Source: Linum tenue
Lineage: Eukaryota; Streptophyta; Magnoliopsida; Malpighiales; Linaceae
Direction of reading: 5' to 3'
DNA length: 64,000 nt
Assembly: GCA_946122785.1 (NCBI GenBank)
Contig: CAMGYJ010000002.1
Span: 12,970,839 to 13,034,838 of the forward strand
Position 1 is the stretch's first letter, and every line of letters starts with the position of its first letter. The translations under genes and the position numbers were made by a program. Positions 45,666-57,291 of the stretch are shown here, in pieces. The notes beneath the pieces were generated by a model. It saw nothing but the letters and a program-made list of their open reading frames with translations, was not told where the DNA came from and ran no database searches.

Positions 45666-46141
45666 TAGTCGTATTAGTATAACATGTGTCCGACATCACA
45701 TCTACCAGGAGAAGAACATTTGTCCAAAGCTACTGCTATCCATAACATAAACAAAATGTAGCAAAAGCCACTACCATCCATACATATAGCATTCAAAAGT
45801 CTTCAACATTCAAAGGTAACATGCTAGCATCTGTTCTAAAGCAGCTGCATCCATCCATACACAAAATGAAAGTTTTCCAAGTCACCGGATAGGTTAGACT
45901 TTTGATGGAGGTCCTAACAAACTTAAAAGTCTTCTACTAATAATACGCATGACCTGCTGCTTGTGCATCCAAAATGGGCGATGAAAGTTCAAGGAAGTGC
46001 ATACCTTCTGCCATATACCTAACCCTGTATAATAGAAAGAGGTTTACCTAGTTATTCCTTTGACATTGTCAGAGTCTTAACACAGATGACAACGCAACAA
46101 AAACTTATGGGATAAAGTTTTACCTGCAACTAAACTGGTCT

Positions 46142-47819
46142 TCCATAAATTTTGGCAGCCAATGTCTTCACATAGTTCGTCAGGTTATCCTGTGATGCTT
46201 GCAACTGCTGGATAACCTCTTTTTGACCGTGTATCTCATTTTGCTGGTTTTCTATCTACTGCTGTTGGGCATGTATTTGGTCCTCAAATGCTTGCATCTG
46301 TCTCTCCCCTTCGGCCAATGACGCCTCCAATCGTGCCTCAAGGTCTTTCTCTATTTGGGAACTCGGGCTGTACTTTTTTGTGTAGCACCGGATAATTGTT
46401 TCCCCTTTGTCAATGCTTCATTGTGTATTCTTTTCATTTCCTCTTGTGTTTACATCAGAACAGTAACTAACCCTCAGATTCTAAAATTCACAATCAATCC
46501 TAAATCAGATTCTTCATCAAGTTGTAGTTGGCGGGACGAATTTTAACAAGTTGTAATTTTCTTACATAGTTTTGCTGCGGTTGAACATCGACCCAAGTCC
46601 CATCTTTCCTTTTTTGTGTTTGGGCATAAACTGTAATTTCCTTTGGCTGCTCCACCACTTCTTCAGATTCCGCCTCATTGTTCTCTTTATCAGCTTGGTT
46701 GGTTGCTTCATTGGTTGTTTCCTATTAATGTTCCATATTGTAAAAGGTTTTGGAGGTGCAATTGTATGCATAGCTGTATGGGAAACATAATACAAGAGAA
46801 ACCTGACCATATAAGAGAGTATAACTTAGTCAATCCTTCACATATATATGCACTATCTAACCTAGATTAACCATACTACCAAAATAAAGCTAGAATATTA
46901 GCTTTATGATAGAAGGGGTTGACCTTGAACCTTGCGGATTCAAAATGATCACATAATCTTATCCACTCCTCCATCTTGACATTTTCAGGAGAGGTCTGGT
47001 GAGCATTGGCATCAACACCTAATGCCAGATAATGCTTATGACAATGATGCTTGAAGTTAATGAACCGCCTAGATAGTGAATAATCTACGGCCAACCTCAT
47101 AACTTCATTAGTCATGGATATATCAAACTCACTCTGCACATATGAAAACATCTGAGTATGCAATTCAAAGTATGTTACCTCTAGTGATTAAAATGTGGGA
47201 TACATTTTACCTCTAATTTGGCATTAATCGGTTGCTTTAGCTCCTCGATCACATCTGACCAGTAGAACTTACTAACAGGAGCCATGAGCTTATAGATAAC
47301 CCCGATCTCCATCTTAAATATTCTCTCATTGCGGCCTACCACTTTCTTGGCTCCTCGAGCAACTACAAGACCGCCAATCTTACTACCATCTCGTGTTCTC
47401 TTTGCTACCTCTAGACCTTTAGCCTTTCCACATCCCTTCTTACGTTGTAGACCTAATAAAGTAGTTGTTAAATTAGCTTACAGAAATACAATGAATTAGG
47501 TGAGTAACAAGTCTATGTTCTGTATTATATTGCAATTTGACCTATGGCATTAAAACATAGTAGAGAGTGCAAGGTAATAACCAGTCCCTTCACTTGGTTG
47601 GTTGGCAGACGAAGTTTCAGCAGTCACAGTTGTTTCTTCAGCATTATTGTCATTGGCCCCAGTGTTTGTTGCTAGTTGATCAGAACCCTAAGACGAGAAC
47701 GTCTCCTCCGTGGTTGTGGTTGTTTGCACATGGGCTGAACTTCTTGTTGTTCTACTTGTTGGTGTTGTGCGAGCAGTTGCAGCCTTATTTCTACCCCCAC
47801 GACCTGCACCTGGAGCCAT
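46142..47819 (-). pseudogene. CACTA second gene, TNP1-like (Transposase_24 family), broken
   Basis: Minus strand, start ATG at 47817-47819: MAPGAGRGGRNKAATARTTP, a low-complexity Thr/Ser head. Exon ~47215-47460 has KGCGKAKGLEVAKRTRDGSK, a VVGRNERIF-type segment and SKFYWSDVIEELKQPINAKL. Exon ~46900-47160 has YSLSRRFINFKHHCHKHYLA and VKMEEWIRLCDHFESARFKV. Exon ~46565-46700 has KEITVYAQTQKRKDGTWVDV. The C-terminal coiled coil at 46142-46360 has LEARLEASLAEGERQMQAFE and KEVIQQLQASQDNL. This order matches plant Ptta/En-Spm proteins. Lesions include a TAG in the coiled coil, a TAA in the head and a frame change near 46375. It probably bound the element ends. Confidence 0.75.
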
Positions 47820-48111
47820 ACCTGAAAGAAAAGGGTTATCGATAAAAGTTAGTTAGTTCCAGCAACATCAAATTGACTGAATCTCATAGAAGATTAAACT
47901 CAAAACCTTACCTTATTTGTTTAACTGAGAAAGGTTAAATTTTTTTTCTTCTACACATATATAACCATTCATAATTTGACTTTCATGTTAGATAGGTATA
48001 CTGACAATGTACTGGAAAAAATATCTCGCATTATGTATTAGCAAGCAATCAAGTATAAAAGACAAAGAGGATACTAGCAGTAGGTGTAGCAAAACATGCA
48101 AAATAACTAGA

Positions 48112-50067
48112 TTAGTTATCATCTTCTTCTTCGCTGTCAATTCCCTTAGTTGCAGGAATGACATGATCAGTTCCCACTTCATTCTCTGTGTCCTCCTCCA
48201 CATCATCTTCAAATTCTTCACTTCTATCCAAGTCCTCTATTGTTGAGTTCATAGGGTCACTTACGAGCAACTTTTCCATTGCTGTAATTTCCTCCTCGCT
48301 TAGAGTAATTGGGGCCTCATCATTCAATCTCAGTTGGATGTGTCCATCATCTACAACAATTGGACCTAGATCAACGCTTTCGTCTAGTTGGAATGGCTCA
48401 TAATTATATACAAGATCTGTGCAATCCTCATCCTCCATCTTTGGAACGTCATAAACATGCCTATGCGATACTTTATGTGTTATACGCCAATTGCCTCCAT
48501 TTTGCATATCCTCAATGTAATAAACCTACTTGGCTTGACTAGCTTATAATATATAGGGGTCGTGTTCATACCACTTTTGCCTTATATTGACACTAGTTAG
48601 AAAGCCATCTGGCCTTACTCCAATCCTTTTGTCTCCTACATCCCAACAGTCACACTTGAATATATAGACATGGAAGCCATCAGAATACTGTATCCTTAAA
48701 ATTTGTACCAACACACCATAAAAGTCCACACTCTCCCCATTATACTCACCTTCGACAACAACACCACTATTCTGAGTGCGAAGAGTTTTATCAATTTCAT
48801 AAATTTGATACCGAACCCCATTAATGATCAAACCACTATATCTAGTAAGTCTCTCGTCTGCCCCAAGACCTAAAATATATAGATGGTCATTTCCCCCAAG
48901 TTTTCCTAACAAGAACATTCTCGTAACCTATACGAGAACAAAAGGCAGCAAGAAAGTTAGAAGTTTATAAGTAAGTTTCTAATTGTACACATGCTCAAAC
49001 CATAACATTGTATCTGCGAAAAGGAGGGGAGCAGTAGCTTACATAGGATTTCAACCAAATTGGAAAGTTTGATTCAAAGTTTTCAAGTCTAGTGTTAGAG
49101 TTAATAGCCATCATCTCCTCGAAAAAAATGTTGCATCAAGCTTCAAAGTCAGAATTTGTTTGTCAATTATTGAGTTTTCAACACGTACGTATAGAAATCC
49201 CTTACTTGAAATACTTTTGTGCCTCTTCACAGTTATTCAATATATACATTTCAATCTTATTTAACTTAGCTTTATCTAGGGTGACAAAGGTAGCTCCTCC
49301 TAGAGGTTTAGTCTTGTGTGTGAAAATAGAAAAGCCACTAGACTCCATTAGTTTGCAGCCTTCATCATTTATGTCAAGAGGGTTTGTTCTTGTTTCAACT
49401 CCATGCATATATCTACCGCAAAAAGTTTGCACATTCCTTTGCTATATATTTTTCAGCAATGGACCCCTCGGGACGGGCTTTATTACTTACAAGGTTATTC
49501 AGAGTACCTAAGAACCTAATGACATGCAAAGATAGAAAATCTGAGTTGATTTATTCATATGCATCAGTTTAGTGTAGTTAAACAAATTTAAAAGACAAAG
49601 CAGTTATAAATACCTTTCCACGGGATACATTAACCTACACTGAACATGCCCCCCAAACTCGATCTCACGGGGTAGATGACTGGCTAGATGCATCATAACA
49701 ACAAAGAACGATGGTGGATATACCATTTCAAGCTTACAAAGTATGAGAACTATGTTTGTTTACAGTTTTTCCAGAGTAGTTTTTGTTATGGTCTTCGCAC
49801 ACAACTCTCGGAAAAAAAAACACTTAATTATGCCAGAATAACATAGACCTCTTTGTTGAACAACCCTTGTACCAGAGCCGGTAACTGATTTGCCATCATT
49901 GGTGACACATCGAGAGATATTAGATGCATAAGCATCCGAGAATTTAATAGTTTTAATCCACTCACACATCTGCATTTGTTTGGCGGCAGTTAAGGAATAA
50001 CATGCTTATGATAAAGAAGGCTTATCGCCATCTCTATTTACGTGTAGCTCCTTTCTAATGCCCATTC
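48112..50067 (-). pseudogene. CACTA transposase TNP2, C-terminal half (DUF4218 and DUF4216), broken
   Basis: Minus strand. 50065-49990: MGIRKELHVNRDGDKPSLS. 49975-49600: DUF4218 with WIKTIKFSDAYASNISRCV, FFFRELCAKTI, CKLEMVYPPSFFVVMMHLAS and HLPREIEFGGHVQCRLMYPV. 49432-49202: YMHGVETRTNP and NCEEAQKYF. 48918-48544: DUF4216 with GVVVEGEYNGESVDFYGVLV, FKCDCWDV and HDPYIL, then ASQAK and VYYIED separated by two in-frame stops. 48507-48112: an acidic tail. Several frame breaks. It joins the piece at 55286-56061 once the solo LTR is removed. Confidence 0.88.
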
Positions 50068-50310
50068 TGTAACATTTCGTTCCGCCTAAACTCGTGTTAC
50101 GGTCGCTAGAAAATTTCGAGATTAAAATTCAGAGTTTTGATAATATTTCGACAAAAATCGAAATATCAGTCGATCGGATAACATTGACGGGGACACTGCA
50201 GTGGATGTGTTTTTTATGTGTTTTTATGTGAATTTGATCTGGAGCCTAGAACTAACATTGACGGGGACACTGCAGTGGATACTAGGACGACAAAAATCAA
50301 AATATCAGTC

Positions 50311-52628
50311 GATCGGATAAGTATACTTATTAATTATATAAATAATTTATTATATATATAATTATATAAATAAGGAAGCAAGCGGTCAGCACTTATATTA
50401 ATCTCCCACCTTCCGTCCCATTTTCATCTCTTTTCCCATTTCATGTTCCGCAAACCCAGAGAGAAGCTGAAACATAGCGCGGAATAGGGGAGCATCGGGG
50501 GAAATTCTCAGAGCTCAATTCTTGAGCATTGGTAATACGAAAATCCCGTAAGTAACTCCTAATCCATCCATACATCGTAGTTTATCAATTTAGAGCTTTA
50601 AAATGAGTTTTTTATTAGGAAATTTCTTGAATTTTTGATGAGCCAAATTAGGGTTTTGGAGTATCCGGAAGCCGGATTGATGCCAGATTGATGCTAGATT
50701 TCATGAATTTCGGCAATTATTTATGTCGGGGTCCAATTCGCTGAATTTAACTCTGGGTAGGGTTTGATGTGTTTTTATCGAGAATTTGATCTGGAGCATA
50801 GAACTAACATTGACGGGGACACTACAGTGGATACTAGGACGACAAAAATGGAAATATTACTCGATCGGATAAGTATATGTATTAATTATATAAATAATTT
50901 ATTATATATATAATTATATAAATAAGGAAGCAAGCGGTCAGCACTTATATTAATCCCCCACCTTCCGTCCCATTTTCATCTCTTTTCCCATTTCATGTTC
51001 CGCAAATCCAGAGAGAAGCAGAAACATAGCGCAGAACAGGGGAGCATCGGGAAAAAATTCCCAGAGCTCAATTCTTGAGCATTGGTAATACAAAAATCCC
51101 GTAAGTAACGCCTAATCCATCCATACATCGTAGTTTATCAATTTAGAGCTTTAAAATGAGTTTTTTTATTAGGAAATTTCTTGAATTTTTTATAAGCCAA
51201 ATTAGGGTTTTGGACTATCCGGAAGCCGGATTGATGCCAGATTGATGCTAGATTTCATATACGAGCTTCCTGCAACGAGGTAATTAATCCTCTTGTTCTA
51301 ATCCATGAATTTCGGCAATTATTTATGTCGGGGTCCAAATCGCTGAATTTAACTCCGGGTAGGGTTTGATGTGTTTTTATCGAGAATTTGATCTGGAGCA
51401 TAGAACTAAGATTGACGGGGACACTACAGTGGATACTAGGACGACAAAAATGGAAATATTACTCGATCGGATAAGTATATGTATTAATTATATAAATAAT
51501 TTATTATATATATAATTATATAAATAAGGAAGCAAGGGGTCAGCACTTATATTTATCCCCCACCTTCCGTCCCATTTTCATCTCTTTTCCCATTTCATGT
51601 TCCGCAAACCCAGAGAGAAGCAGAAACATAGCGCAGAACAGGGGAGCATCGGGGGAAATTCCCAGAGCTCAATTCTTGAGCATTGGTAATACAAAAATCC
51701 CGTAAGTAACGCCTAATCCATCCATACATCGTAGTTTATCAATTTAGAGCTTTAAAATGAGTTTTTGATTAAGGAATTTCTTGAATTTCCGATAAGTCAA
51801 ATTAGGGGTTTGAAGTATCCGGAAGCTGGATTGATGCCAGATTGATGCTAGATTTCATATACGAGCTTCCTGCAACGAGGTAATTAATCCTCTTGTTCTA
51901 ATCCATGAATTTCGACAATTATTTATGTCGGGGTCCAAATCGCTGAATTTATCTCCGGCTAGGGTTTGATGTGTTTTTATCGAGAATTTGATCTGGAGCC
52001 TAGAACTAACATTGACGGGGACACTGCAGTGGATACTAGGATGACAAAAATCGAAATATCAGTCGATCGGATAAGTATATGTATTAATTATATAAATAAT
52101 TAATTATATATATAATTATATAAATAAGGAAGCAAGCAGTCATCACTTATATTAATCCCCCACCTTCCGTCCCATTTTCATCTCTTTTCCCATTTCATGT
52201 TCCGTAAACCCAGAGAGAAGCAGAAACATAGCCCAGAACAGGGGAGCATCGGGGGAAATTCTCAGAGCTCAATTCTTGAGCATTGGTAATACAAACCCGT
52301 AAGTAACGCCTAATCCATCCATACATAGTAGTTTATCAATTTAGAGCTTTAAAATGAGTTTTTGATTAAGGAATTTCTTGAATTTCCGATAAGCCAAATT
52401 AGGGTTTTGGAGTATGAGGATGCCGGATTGATGCTAGATTTCATATATGAGCTTCCTGCAACGAGGTAATTAATCCTCTTGTTCTAATCCATTAATTTCG
52501 GCAATTATTTATGTGGGGGTCCAAATCGCTGAATTTAGCTCCGACTAGGGTTTGATGTGTTTTTATCGAGAATTTGATCTGGAGCCTAGAACTAACATTG
52601 ACGGGGACACTACAGTGGATACTAGGAC
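50311..52628 (+). repeat. ~600-bp tandem array, four copies
   Basis: GATCGGATAAGTATA begins copies at 50311, 50863, 51465 and 52065 (periods 552, 602 and 600). Each copy carries an ATATATATAATTATATAAATAA tract, a CCACCTTCCGTCCCATTTTC leader-like part, TTAGGGTTTTGGA, and ends ACATTGACGGGGACACT then GGATACTAGGACG. A shortened unit precedes the array (50161-50310). The first copy lacks a ~50-bp ATACGAGCTTCCTGCAACGA segment. Confidence 0.92.
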
Positions 52629-53901
52629 GGTTCCGAACTTTGATTCTGGGTTCGTTCGTGAAATTGATGTTTTACCATGGGAGGCTAAAATCGGTGTTTG
52701 AACGACCATAACTTGTAAGGGATTAGCACGCATACTGGGTTTGCCGTATCACAATAATTATATTGATACTTAGAATTGATCTAGGTGAACTAGAATGGCA
52801 TGATTCGGGGTGTATGGACTTTTGTACTATATGATGAACCCTTGACTGCTATATAATACCATTTTCTTGCTCTAATCCTTATGGACCTTGTTTATGCTGA
52901 TGATTGCATATATATTGCAATTTGTGAGCTTGACTGTTGATATTTCTTATGATGGTTCGAGAAGGTGATTGAGTATGATTTTTCATGATTGTTGTATTTG
53001 GATGCACAAGTAGGAAAATATATATCCCATGGTGATAATATGATGTTTATGGAGGATGACTTGCACGAGGGTTTATCACGAGGAAGTGCAATTATACGAC
53101 TCCTTGCTTACCTATGTTGAGCCAATTGTGGTCAAGTCAAGAACATGTCCAAGTAATGAATTATGATTAAGAAAGATGAGATAAGAATCATGTATAAGGA
53201 TAGCAAGTAGGACTATTTTGGTCTCGTGGTCAATCACATAGTAATTAGGGCTCCACATTCTATTACTCTGTTATGATATGTTATGTCACACCCTTGACGT
53301 AGTGTTGACCGTTGATTCATCATTAGATATGACCACACCCAGAGTGGTGTTGAGTCCGATATGACCACACCCAGAGTGGTGTCAGGTTCGATATGACTAC
53401 ACCAGCAGTGGTGGGTCCAATATGACCACATCCACGAGATGTTTTGTCCGTTTTCCCAGAAGAGTAGCCAGGCGCCTATAAGCAAAACATGATAAGACGC
53501 ATATGCATAAGTCAAGGTGGTTGAGTCTTTTGCCTATTTTGATGTCGGATGGCTGAGGTCTGATCCTAGTGCTTTGGCTGGTTTGTTAGATGTATGGTAG
53601 GGGTATGCTTTGTTATGAACTCACGATGCAATGACTATCTCACTGAGCCATGAGCTGACCCTCTTTTATTCTTCTTCTCTACTTATGCCATGTGTAAGCA
53701 GATCTTCATCAGCAGCAGTAGATAGGTGTATAGTTGGGAGCTGAGCAAGAGTTGAAGGCAAGATGAGGTATGGTCTTCAACTATTCTGTGCTTGGGCGAC
53801 TACACAGGATTTGGCCAGTGATCCACACCTTTTTTGTAAAAATGTTTTGAGAATGATTTTCATGTACATACTAGCTCTCTGTATTATTAGATATTCACAG
53901 G

Positions 53902-54940
53902 TAGGGGCGGGCAACGATTCGATTCACATCGGACCGAATCGACTCTCACACTGAATCGGATCAAACTGTTTATCTTTTGATTCGACTTTGGTTCCAGAAT
54001 TTGGGACATTTTCAGATTTGGTTCGGTCCAGACCAAAACCGTAAAATCAACCTAAGGACCGGATCGGACCGAATCGTAATTAAATTAATTGCCTATTTTA
54101 TTAGGCTCTGAGAAGGAAAGTCGACTTGGAGTTGAAAACTATAGTACACTACATGCCACTTAATTACCTATAAATACGATTGACTTTTCCTGGCTTTGAC
54201 ACGCCGCTCCCGCTCCTATAGTCCTACCCTCTAATCAGAGTTCTCATCCACGTTGCTTCGATCAAGAGAGCTGCTTACTTTACCTATACACTGTGAACCA
54301 TGTATTTATATTATGTTCTCTTTTCTTGTTTAATGTTTCATATATGGAGAAGATGCGAATAAATGACACCACAGATGCTTCTGCCAAGTCTGACAACACC
54401 ACTGCAAATTGGCAAGTTTCAGAATCATTTGTTTTATTGCACTCGTTCTTGGAGTACGTGTCATTTTGTTAAATTCCTTTCTAATGAACAGTGGAAATTA
54501 TGGAGATTGGGAGGTCCAACGTGCACTCTGGAAATAAAAATGGAAGATTATAGAGGCAATTAGTTAGACTACTTTGAGATTGAGTAAAAAGACTTTTGTC
54601 TTTTAGTTAAGTAGTTCTCGTTTAGCATTTTGCATAATATTTTGGAACATGTGGGTTTTAAGAATAGTGGAGTATTTAAATTGGGATAATTTGATTACTT
54701 CTTTTTATGTAGTTATATTTTTTTAATTGTTGTGTTATTCTTTAAGAGTGATTTTATTCGAATGAAAGATTAGTCGGTCCAATGGGATGGTCCAGACCGA
54801 ATCGAGTGATATATGGTTTGATCCCGACCGAATTGAAGTAAGAACGATTCGACTTTGGTCCTTGATTTAGAAGGAATTTTGGTCCAATCCGAGGATAGTT
54901 TGATTTAGTCTTGAATCGAATCGACCGATGCCCACCCCTA
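53902..54940. mobile_element. Non-autonomous hAT element
   Basis: Perfect 8-bp duplication ttcacagg (53894-53901 and 54941-54948). Terminal inverted repeats TAGGGGCGGGCAACGATTCG and TAGGGGTGGGCATCGGTCGA, with further GGACCGAATCG-type subterminal repeats. The 1,039-bp interior has a TATAAATA box near 54170 and a short open frame after it (DTTDASAKSDNTTANWQ, ~54365-54415), which could be the start of a lost transposase gene. No catalytic region. Confidence 0.88.
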
Positions 54941-55285
54941 TTCACAGGTGTGGACAGTTGATATGTGTATATTTGCGTGGTTGTGTAAGTTGTGACGACT
55001 ATGACATGTATTAGTATGGTAAGTAGTTATGGAATATGAAACTGTGACTATGGCTATGAAAGCCAATGTATATGGTTGTGAGTATATATGTATGTCTACG
55101 AATGCAGGGATTCAGATGAATTATTTTGCAGGATTAGTTGCAAGAGCTGTTAGCCCATTACGCGAGTAATTCATGTCGAAATTTTATTGGTTGATTTTTG
55201 GGAATTAATGTAACACCAGTTTTAAATTCCTCTACAATTATATGAACAATATGATCAGTCAAAACGTACAGGGTAGGGTGTTACA

Positions 55286-56061
55286 CTTCTCTCTAGATCC
55301 AACCTAGCATTCAGGTTATCTTTAGTTTTACCCTTAATATTTATCAATGTTCCTAGAACATTCTTACTAATGTTCTTCTCTACATGCATAACATCTAAGT
55401 TATGCCTCAACTTAATCCTTTTCCAATAAGGCAACCTCCAGAATGCGGCTTTGGTTTTCCAGTTTAGCTTGGGGGTAGAAGAAGGTTTTTTTCCTCTTAC
55501 GATTTTGAGCTGGTAGGTCAGCACTTAAAGCCATGTTCAGTTGGCTAAGTATTTCCTCACCAAACAAAATGTTAGACTTCTGCCAAATTCTGCCTTACCA
55601 TTGAATTTCCTATTTCTCCTTCATACACAACAATGGAGGTAAATTGTAGGGGGGTAAGACGGCAGGCCACATGCTGTAACTAGAGCTCAAGTTTCCGAAT
55701 GGATTAAAACCATCACTAAGAAGTGCTAGGCGCACATTCCTAGGATCGACAACAAACCAATTATGGCCTCTATCAAAAAAATTCCATGTATTTGCATCAG
55801 CTGGATGCCTAAGAACTCCATCATCAAGTCTTTTTTTCTTTGTGACACCTTATCTCTTTAGCAATCTCCTTAGTCATGAATATACCTCTTAACTTCATAA
55901 TATGATTTTGGCAGATTATCTCCATTTGGTAGAGCACTCTTGAATAGATCCAAATTCAAGTTAAATGATTTGTAACTATTATTGATTAACAATTTGTTGT
56001 TCATCATTTTCATAATGAATGAGAGATGGATTATCAAATAATCAGGTACTCGGAAAAACAA
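55286..56061 (-). pseudogene. CACTA transposase TNP2, N-terminal half (Transposase_21), broken
   Basis: Minus strand. 56061-55870: YKSFNLNLDLFKSALPNGDN and LPKSYYEVKRYIHD. Then, after loss of the usual zinc-finger segment, DDGVLRHPADANTWNFFDRG, FVVDPRNVRLALLSDGFNPF, SSSYSMWPAVLPPYNLPPLL (55610-55800), a degraded linker, and FWRLPYWKRIKLRHNLDVMH with VEKNISKNVLGTLINIKGKT and ARLDLER (55286-55450). This is the core of plant En/Spm transposases; Asp residues in DPRN and LDVMH regions are visible. Multiple frameshifts. Continues at 50067. Confidence 0.88.
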
Positions 56062-57291
56062 GTTAACGCAAACAACAACTATTTCTATACTCTACTTCGA
56101 ATACTAAACCAGAAACAATCAGATTTTAGAGTTGCAATTGAGTAAAAAATCTGGAATAGTAATCAATTACCTCCTGCATCCAACTTTTGCAGGAGAAGAG
56201 GATCTATGGTTCCTATGATACGCAATGCAACACTAGGAGGAGAAGAGGGTTTAAGGTTCCTATGCTACCTCCTACATGCAACCTATATGATACCGAATGA
56301 AAACCTAATCCAAGCAATCGACAATCTTTTCTATGGAATGAGAAGAGGGTAATCAACACAAAGAGTAGGGGTCGTGTTCTTACATGCAATGAACTGTTGT
56401 GCTTTGTCAATTCTTCCCGAAAGATTTTGAATAGTTTGATTGGGTGTCAATTCGTTGGAGGAGAAGATCGAGTAGAGGGGTTTGGGGAGACGTTGTCTTT
56501 TTTATTGGAAATGTATAATTTTATTTTGGGAGATAAGCTGCAGAAGGAGGGAAAATATATTAACTCTCGCCCATCTTTTCATTTCCCTCTCCGGTTTGTC
56601 TTCTAATTAGCACATTAAAGCGGAAAAGAAAAAACTTTTATTGTGCACTCAATGTGATTAGAACTGATGGATCCAGGACCCCAACACCCGCATTCAGGAA
56701 TCATAGAAGCACATAAGCACGCATATGGATCCAGCGGTTTATCAGTGGCCCCAAATGGCTCCAGAAGGAAGAAGTTAAGTGCATCAGTTTAGTAGGACGA
56801 GAGAGTTGATGTGATTTTATGATGATATTTATTACGTCGAGATGTTTCAAACCATGTTGACTTTTATGTCTACTGTTTTCTTTAGTATGATGCTTCCCCT
56901 ATCTTTCAATGTATTTAATGTTCATTGATTTATAAGAGTATTTTGGTAAAAGTAGCACCCATCGGTTTAGGGCGTTAAACAAACATACCAACCCGAATAA
57001 AAAAAAATTTGAATCCCATCTTCCCACATTGAATCCCCCACTTCACTTGTTCGACCTCTGAAAGTTAACTCAGTTTGAAAGGAAGAAAGAGCAATCAATT
57101 TCAAACACTGAACCCCTACTATCTCTGCAAACCACACTAGAAAATTGCAAAGAGATTGAAGCGCAATTAGTATTCACCATTTCATGAATTCAACATGTCA
57201 GAGGAAGTAAGCCAGAAATGGAACAACTGGTAATGTAAACAGTAGATTGATTTCAGAAACTTGACTGGGTGTCCGATCCGATCCCTCTTTG
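56062..57291. other. Stretch upstream of TNP2, no gene supported
   Basis: 56165-56290 has two diverged copies of a TGCAGGAGAAGAGG / GAGGAGAAGAGGGTTTAAGG segment. May be the 5' part of the CACTA element and its flank; its right terminus was not found. Confidence 0.35.

Larger units (their letters stand above)
50068..55285. mobile_element. Solo LTR of a TGTAACA-type Ty3/gypsy element in the CACTA gene
   Basis: Starts TGTAACATTTCG, ends GGGTGTTACA. Left flank cattc (50063-50067); right flank is the same with one base lost (cttc, 55286-). No coding region and no primer site. It contains a ~600-bp tandem array (50311-52628), a ~32-bp motif (TATGACCACACCCAGAGTGG, 53320-53430) and a nested hAT (53902-54940). 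The host reading frame ARLDLER ... MGIRKEL becomes continuous without it. Confidence 0.8.

Noticed and set aside
50311..52628. Centromeric satellite array
   Set aside because: Only four copies, bounded by solo LTR ends and a target duplication, so it is local amplification inside an LTR.
53320..53430. Operator-like repeats of ~32 bp
   Set aside because: TATGACCACACCCAGAGTGG repeats are ordinary internal repeats of this LTR type; there is no gene beside them to regulate.
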